Assembly (NCBI RefSeq): GCF_001638985.1
Contig: NW_017265142.1
Span: forward strand, 62,001-126,000
Direction of reading: 5' to 3'
Length of the DNA stretch: 64,000 nucleotides
Source: Phycomyces blakesleeanus NRRL 1555(-)
Lineage: Eukaryota > Mucoromycota > Mucoromycetes > Mucorales > Phycomycetaceae
Shown here: positions 57,029 to 64,000 of the stretch, one piece after another
How positions within the stretch are numbered: the stretch's first letter is position 1
Layout: each line of letters starts with the position of its first letter
Program-made: the position numbers and the translations under genes
Notes under the pieces: generated by a model
Databases searched by the model: none
What the model saw: the letters and a program-made list of their open reading frames with translations, nothing else
What the model was told of the DNA's origin: nothing

Positions 57029-58218
57029 TTAAAAGGCTTGGCTAAGTCTTTGGCTGGCAATTTCGTCGAGTACAAGACGACCGGTTTGTTTACTATCACT
57101 TCTGCCCAAGGTCCAGATCTGGGCACATCGTCTAAAGGTAATTTCCTTTGGGTCTTTGATGACATAGAATTCGCCATCGCACATGATACACACCATGTTT
57201 TCTCGTTCGTACTGGTTGAGATGCAAGCGCTTCCACCAGCTCTCGCGGATGGTGTTTGGTGGTCGGAAATGAATTGTGAATGGGTTTTCAAATTGGCCGA
57301 TTCGTGAAACGTGCTTTCGAATGTTGGCCAGTTTCTTGACATAGCTGTACATGCTCTCGATTACCATCACCTCCATCTTGCCGTCGTTGGCCAGTTGCTG
57401 TGACCAGGTCTTTGGGTCTGTAGGCCCGTCTCTGTTCTTTACTGATTCAAGACCGCACAGGGCATCTCCCCACAAGTCAATTTCACGACCCCTGCACAAG
57501 ACAAAGAGAAATTAATAAACAAAAAAGAAGAAAAAAAGAAGTGTTCTATCGTCTTCTATTCATCAATATATATATATATATAGTGTGTGTATAATTTACC
57601 ATATGTGAGGAATATTCTGAATTACAAAGTCAATCGGATGAAGTGTCATTTCGGGTAACAGGCTGTCGGTAAATCCTTCTCCGGTCAAATCGTCATCAAG
57701 CACTGGCCTCTTGGTGGTTGAGCTGTTTGGCTCAGGACAGACCAATGTAACTTGGCCATTTGAAGTCATACGATCAATAAATCGGGTGACGAGCGGGAAA
57801 TGTCTCCAGAAGACCCATTTGGCACTTTCGTGTGTGTAGACAAGCATGTTGGCAAGCCGACTTCCACTTCGGTGTTTCTCGAACCCACTGCCCACGTAGC
57901 CCTGGACACCGATCGACATGTAGTTGCACATCTTGCGGACCAGGCGCTGAGGGCCTTTTCGTTGTGGGCCCTTGACTTCCTGGACATCGTGGCCGTCGTT
58001 ACGGTTTGGACCGGCCACACGCACAAAGCCGGTCGGGTGCGCTGTCATGTCGATTTCCCAGATATCCAGACGAGCAGCCTCTGCTTTTTCTAGGCGCTCA
58101 GACACGAGTTCTTCAAGATTGCTGAGTCTTCGGCCCAAAATGTTGCTGTGCGTGATTGTTCTTCCCCACCCAAGCACTTGACTAAAGTCATTTCCAGTAC
58201 CAAAAGGAATACCTATAA

Positions 58219-58256
<38 letters not shown>

Positions 58257-59389
58257 GTGGTTATATAGTTGTATAGTTGTTAGTTGTGTTTCAATAAATA
58301 GATAAATTGTACCACATGCACACAGAGACATGGACATGAATATATATACACATGTATACACAGGTGTGAGTGTGAATGCATGTGTGTATTCATGCCTTTT
58401 GTCTCTGTCTCCTTATTCTTAGCATTATTATTTCTATTGCTATTAAGGATAATGATAAGAATAGTAAGAAATTATAGACTTACAGGAGAAGTATACATAG
58501 TCAAGGTCGATTTTGTGTGCTACCAACATTTCAAAAACACTCATTACAGTGCCATCACCACCTGCACTCCAGACATGAATGTGGCGTGTGCGGACGGTTT
58601 TTCCCAACCGCCCAAAGGGAGATCCTGGTGCTTCGTCTCTGATGGCTGGAACGTCTCCGCGCTTGACTGCACCTTCGATGATACGGATGCGATCAAATCC
58701 AAGCTCGCGGTCTGTTTCGTCAAGGATGTTGTGCATCTCGACCTGGACATTGGGGAACCGCCGGAGACGAAAGTTCTGAATCGATAGGTTGATAAGATCT
58801 CTGCCTTTACGGTCGCCGGATAATGGGTTGACAAAGATGAAAAGATAGACGCTGGGCCGGCTGGCTTCTTCGAGGTCCTGGAGTCGAACGGTTGTGTCGA
58901 TACGATTCAGATGGTCGATTGGGAATCTAGGAGGTGGTAGTAAAGGATCGTCCAAGGACATGTTGTTTGGTGGCGTATTCATCAGTCCGGTAGTGGGGAC
59001 TGATGCTGTTGTTCTTGTGGTGGTAGTCGTTTTGGATGAAGAGACTACTTGTGGTGAAGATATGTGTGTTTGGTCTGGTGGACCAGAAGAATTGAATAAG
59101 GTTGAAGCTTCACTGCTGTTACTCTTTCGCTTTGGGGCTGAGTTTACTATATAAAGATAAATAATGATTTTTTTTTAGAGAACCGAAATAATAGAAGATA
59201 ATTTTATTTTATTTTTTCAAGACAATGGAATATTATTTAATCTGATTCTGTACCTGAGATACTGTTTTGTGAGTCGTTGGAATGAAGGCCAATAGTGTCT
59301 ACTTTTGATAGAGGGTGAAAGGCCTGTTCGTGACCGACTATAGGCAGTTTATTGTCTGGGGCAACAGGAAACCTTCCTGGTAGGTTCAT
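57029..59389 (-). CDS. Diacylglycerol kinase, catalytic plus accessory domain only (624 aa, 4 exons)
   Basis: The enzyme phosphorylates diacylglycerol to phosphatidic acid, linking lipid signalling and membrane lipid synthesis. Exons (minus): 59389-59254, 59146-58484, 58212-57600, 57491-57029, GT-AG introns and exact closure. After a ~140-residue Ser/Thr-rich N-terminus the catalytic domain starts YLFIFVNPLSGDRKG (VNPLSG at 151-156), with the ATP-binding WSAGGDGTVMSVFEML (GGDGT 241-245) and CIPFGTGNDFSQVLGWG. The accessory domain follows, with NYMSIGVQGYVGSGFEKHR (the N-Y-x-S-x-G motif), and WGREIDLWGD and LGRSDSKQTGRLVLDEIASQ near the end. There are no Cys-rich C1 domains, EF hands or membrane segments, so membrane recruitment must work differently from animal isoforms. 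It differs from yeast Dgk1, which is CTP-dependent and unrelated. Confidence 0.92.
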
Positions 59390-62300
59390 TGTGAAAGGAG
59401 ACATTTGATTATTTTTTATATAATATATAATATATCTATATAGATATATAGATATATATGTAAGATTTTCTCAAGAGAATGAATAACGCAAAAAAAAAGA
59501 AGAAGAAGAAGAGAAATCACAAGTAGGTTATATTTATATTTTATTTTTATTTCGGATATCATTACATCATCAGTGGTATTTGCCGAGGTAAAACCCCTTT
59601 CCCCTTCTCTTTCTATGGTATTTTTTGCGTTTCAATTTTTTTTTGATATTGTTGGGTTTGTTGGTTGGCTGAATGCGGATAAAATAAGCGCCTTCTCCAT
59701 TACCTTTTGATCGCTGTGTATCCCTTACCAATCCTGTCCTACCCATATACTGAATTTCTTATATATATACTAATCAGCACCGGTGATATGGGAGGCTGGA
59801 ACCAGATAGATTTGCTTACACATGTACACAACATTACACTCAAAATATCACATCAATTGCACACAATGACATCAAAATATCCACACACTGTACACATCTA
59901 GATATCTTTGCTATAAGATTATCAGCACCAATGTCGTTTCTTGTATTTCATATCTACAAAGAGATCTGCACTCCATTAAGACAAGCCATATGATACACAA
60001 CACACATGGAAGTATGTAATATGTATGTATTCTATGTATATATTCTATGTGCATTATTTGATGTTTATAATATGTAGTGTGGGTAGTGTGGGTAGTGTGG
60101 GTAGTGTGTAATCTTGATCACCACAAAAAGCAATACTTTATTTTCAAATTTGTGGCTTTGTGCTTGAGTAAAATCAATAAAGAAAAATATACATATATAC
60201 AAACATTAGTATGTATCTATGTATGTATATCAGAGGATAATAAGCCAACCGACACAAAGAATAATGTTTGCCGCAAGTGCCGATGGATAAAATACAAAAT
60301 AAAATTTCTCTCTGGAATTACCTATTATCAGAAAGACATGTGCTTGGAAAGTGTATTACAAAGAAACCTGTCTATGCCTTTTTTTTTACTTGTTTGATTT
60401 TGATTGTTTTACCTGCTTGCTTACTTGAAAAGAAGGAGCAAATTGTGGTCGTACCGTTTTTATCTGATGGTCTTACAGCAAAACAAATATATTATTTTTT
60501 GACATTCTTGATTGCAGCTATTATTTATTTATCTTATCATTCAATAATCGTAACAAACTATCAAGTATTTAAAGTCATGGTATAAAATTTTACTAATCTA
60601 TAGTCAAGGGCAGTTTAAACTAAATACATACAAAAAAAAACAGAGCATGCAAACCATTTAGTACAAATATTTGTGTGCAAATTTTGTCAATCTTTATAGG
60701 ATACTGGTACGTATCTTAAAAGGATATAATACATACATACAAGAATGATTTGGTTCATGTGATGTACACCATAATTTAATCTCTATTTTGTATATAAAAC
60801 TAAACTAAAGTAAACTCAAGTAAAATAAATAACAAACTTTATTTACTAATATTCTTGGGGGGAAAGGATAACGGATACCCGAGTCTCTCTTTATTTCTCT
60901 CTCTCTCTACACAGCATACAATGTTCTTGACTTCTTTGATTTGTATATTGCCTCGAATCAATAAAGCTGACTGTCAAATCAAAGCAAATATATTAAATAC
61001 AATGTCTTTATATATTTGAAGCAATCTCAAGTCAAGTCAAGTCAAGTCAAATCGAAATCATTCCTATCGATCCCTTTTGACAGGTCCTTTTTATCTGGGT
61101 TCGTATATAATCTATAGTATATTAAACTATCCCTCCAAAAGAAAAAGAAAAAGAAAAAGAAAAGGCGGCACTCTGTCTTTATATCTCATACATAAGAAAA
61201 GATCCTAGACCTTGTAGTATTTTCCAGGTTTATCCTTGAATATAATGGGCTCGCACCCAAACCCTGAGAATCTTTTAAAACTCATCAAATATGCATCACA
61301 ATGATCATGCATTTTGATATCCAGAGTTGTCTTGACATTCTATTATTATTATTATTATTATTATTATTATCTTCCTTTTCTCATGATGTGTGTGTGTATA
61401 TAGAAAACTCAAATCAATAAAGGAAAATTTTGATTTATAAAAGCCATATATATATATATATTTGAAATCCTATCGAGGCAGCAGTTATCGCATGGTGAGC
61501 AAAAATAATAATAATTGAGAGTTTGATTTGTAGAGCGCCACCCTTTGAAAGGTCCAGTCTGTTTCCTTTCTCTTCAATATTCATGTGCTTTTGTAGAGAT
61601 TGTCTGCCCAGTAATAAATACATGGCTTTGAATCAAAAATAATTTTTTTTTCTAGTACCAAGAAACCATGGTAACACAATTATCATTTAAAGCAAAACAA
61701 CATGGTTTATTCTTTTGTTTTGGAAAATGCAGAATTGATTTTTGATTGGTAGACCACATTGATTTTTCTATTTATCTCTATCTTTATAATATCTATTTGT
61801 TTGATGGTCAAATTCTATTTTGTAAATAAGCTATTGTGAAATCAGACTTTATACATAATAAGAATAATGTATAATGTATATGTATATTTATATATGGAAT
61901 ACTCTTCTTTGTCTAAACCCGGGGTTTATTTTTTTATATATGTTTATATATAATTCATCATGGTAATCATTTGCGCATATACTCATCATATATGATTATG
62001 ATTATGATAATAGTAATAGTAATAGTAATAGTAATAAAGGTACCATTTTTCGTACCTATTAATTTATAAAGAAAGATATTTTATAATATAATATATATCT
62101 ATGTGCGGCACATATTGTTTTCAAAAGAAAAGAAATGGAATGAACCTGGGATTCGCACCCAAAAGTCATTCTTTATAATATTAATATTACTAATATAATT
62201 ATCATTAAATAAATAAAATGGTAGCACAATACAATACAATACAATACAATACAATACAGTATAGTGGTCAACAGTCAAGGCAGGTGATTGATTTTATTGT

Positions 62301-63914
62301 ACAATGGTATTTCATAAAAAAATAAAAAAAAAGTCACTGACAGTGCTGACATATATCTAGCTAGAATAAAGTATATTATAGTAGAGTAGAGTAGAGTAGA
62401 ACAGCTTTAGCTTTAGCCTCTCAAACACTTTTATTTACTTATTGACTTGGAGTTAGTATTGTTCAGTACTAGTATGATGAGTGTTTTGGTTAAAGTATTA
62501 AAAAAAAAACCTCTTCCTAGTTAGAGCCCATTTTGTTTTTGTTTCTGTTTTGGGTGGTGAGGAATAGAGAATGACAGCTATATATATATATATATATATA
62601 TTAATATACCATTGATGGCTTATGTTTATTGTTTTCAGTAGTTCTGTCACAGCAACAACACTTGAACTGGGTTTGCGGCAACGGTAAAAAATTATCCAAC
62701 GGTGGAAATAAATAAGGAATACGGCTGCTATTAGCGTGACTTTGTGATAGGACCGGATCCCCGGCACAGGTAAAGTAGAAATTGTGTTTAATGAACCTGT
62801 TGACTTTGATAACTTTTGTTGGCCAAGTTTAAACCAACTTTATCCAAACATGATATAGTATAATTAAAGTATTTATATGAATGCAAGGGGGCTTTTCTAA
62901 CCTTGCTTTGTAAAGGAAATTAGAGGCAGTCATAAAAAGTGAGATAGAGAAACAGAGATGGCTCCTAATTTCTTGTGTCAATTGAAATGACCTTCTGACC
63001 GCAGCAACTCACTAGATAGATACATATATTCTTTTTTCTTCTTTCTCTCTACATAGTTTGTTCTACAAAATTGAAAGACCACTGACCAAAAAGTGATTTT
63101 TTTTTTTTTGCAAATGTCAAGGTTTTTAATTAATCAGTTTCAGTACCTTTCTCGCTCTCTCCCTCTCCTCATTCCCTTGTCCTACCGGTCAAAAGTCCAT
63201 TGACCAAGTCATTCTGGTATATTGTATAATCTATGTGTCTATTTGAAAGTGGGGTAATGACATTTGCCAGAAATAGACTGATGGTTTATTTAATTTATAA
63301 TTCCATATGGTTCCCGATAAACGTCAGCAATTTTTTCTTTTTGGAGAGAAAAAGAAAATTCCGTTTATATATAATCCTTTGCCAGTAATACTGTTATCAA
63401 TACAAGATAATTCAATAGTAATATAGAAAATCCATTAGACTTCCAATTACACTTATATCACAGGATACGATTATTCCATATCAATTAAAGAGTATAAAAA
63501 AAACCCATAATTTTTGAGCCAGGAACTTTCTGGACGTTTATTTTTTTTAATACTTTAAATGGCGCATCTGGGAATAAACATATTAATACCCCGTTTATAC
63601 TATCTTTGAATACGGAGTAATAATATCTAAGCATTTACAGACTAAGGAATGAATCATTTAGATTTCTTCCTGTATTCGAAAAGTCAAGTCACTAAACCTT
63701 GTATCACCAACTCTGGTTGCTTGAAAAAAAAAGGCAAGTGAGTTTGTATTCCTGCAAGTTTCAATTTCTTGTTTCAATATTATTCCTATTATTTTTCTTA
63801 CAAGTATCACTATACCTATTACTAAAGCTATTATTATTATTATCATTATCATTATTATTATCATTATTATATAAACATACATAACCAAAAAACAAACAAA
63901 TAAATAAATAAAGC
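59390..63914. other. Long intergenic stretch, no gene seen
   Basis: About 4.5 kb of AT-rich DNA. It holds pentamer or near-pentamer arrays at 61,028-61,050 (CAAGT), 62,229-62,258 (ACAAT) and 62,381-62,401 (GTAGA), a TAGTGTGGG decamer array at 60,075-60,107, TTA repeats at 61,339-61,368 and 63,830-63,868, and (TA)n at 62,579-62,601. Small open frames occur but none has coding character. Confidence 0.5.
62229..62258. repeat. ACAAT pentanucleotide array
   Basis: Six perfect ACAAT units followed by ACAGT, the same unit type as the large array at 8.9 kb and the short one at 46,364-46,381. Confidence 0.85.
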
Positions 63915-64000
63915 ATGCCTACAATTGCAGTACAGACCTCTGACCCACAACAAGTCAATGATCAACATCCCAGAAATACCATTGGACGTTCTAGACGCGA
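63915..64000 (+). CDS. Start of a gene running off the window (unknown product)
   Basis: An ATG preceded by an A-rich leader (AAATAAATAAATAAAGC) opens a frame with no stop to the window end: MPTIAVQTSDPQQVNDQHPR followed by NTIGRSRR. The base composition becomes more balanced here than in the preceding AT-rich spacer, which supports coding. Only 28 residues are visible, a hydrophilic, Gln-rich start, so no function can be given. Confidence 0.5.
   Translation, partial: MPTIAVQTSDPQQVNDQHPRNTIGRSRR

Noticed and set aside
62140..62182. T-arm-like sequence (minus strand TGGGTGCGAATCCCA) suggesting a tRNA
   Set aside because: No D arm, anticodon arm or acceptor stem can be built around it.

Overview
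The window comes from a fungal nuclear genome, most likely an early-diverging Mucoromycota (Mucorales-type) fungus. The evidence is short GT-AG introns in most genes, clear yeast/animal orthologues (Drs2, Pfs2, Mex67, a syntaxin-6-type SNARE), long AT-rich spacers full of TA/TTA microsatellites, and mobile elements of kinds I associate with Mucorales. I cannot name the species. All exon models below were assembled by eye from splice sites and reading-frame closure, and no alignment was run.

Layout: 0-2.5 kb holds broken LINE copies with a solo-LTR-like insert. 2.7-8.3 kb (minus) is a complete 14-exon DRS2-type lipid flippase gene, with a long pentanucleotide array upstream. 9.1-34.2 kb is a transposon-rich block: a CACTA/Tnp2 transposase relic (10.5-13.4 kb), an unrecognised decayed ORF (13.5-14.7 kb), a second LINE (15.0-17.0 kb), a two-level tandem repeat (17.4-17.8 kb), a decayed Crypton/Ndc10-like tyrosine recombinase (18.4-20.9 kb, minus), a 313-bp MITE, a Tc1/IS630-type relic (21.7-22.2 kb, minus), a decayed Fanzor/TnpB-like gene (26.7-29.9 kb) and a 2.5-kb element with ~330-bp inverted arms carrying 23-bp-spaced iterons (31.6-34.2 kb). 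Two apparently intact genes lie inside this block: a 506-aa gene of unknown function and a TLG1/syntaxin-6 SNARE gene.

34.7-51.3 kb is a housekeeping block: glucosamine-6-phosphate deaminase, PFS2 (pre-mRNA 3'-end processing), an aldo/keto reductase with one GC-AG intron, and MEX67 (mRNA export) without a visible UBA tail. A 291-bp MITE lies before MEX67. 53.1-55.7 kb is another TA-flanked inverted-repeat element with an unrecognised two-part ORF. 57.0-59.4 kb (minus) is a diacylglycerol kinase. 59.4-63.9 kb is non-coding, and a new reading frame starts at 63,915.

Functionally, DRS2 and TLG1 both act in trans-Golgi/endosome membrane traffic, and PFS2 and MEX67 act in successive steps of mRNA maturation and export. 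They are separately transcribed genes, and nothing suggests an operon or biosynthetic cluster. The strongest candidates for further work are the Fanzor relic, the two TA-flanked inverted-repeat elements, the tandem repeat at 17.4 kb and the 506-aa orphan.
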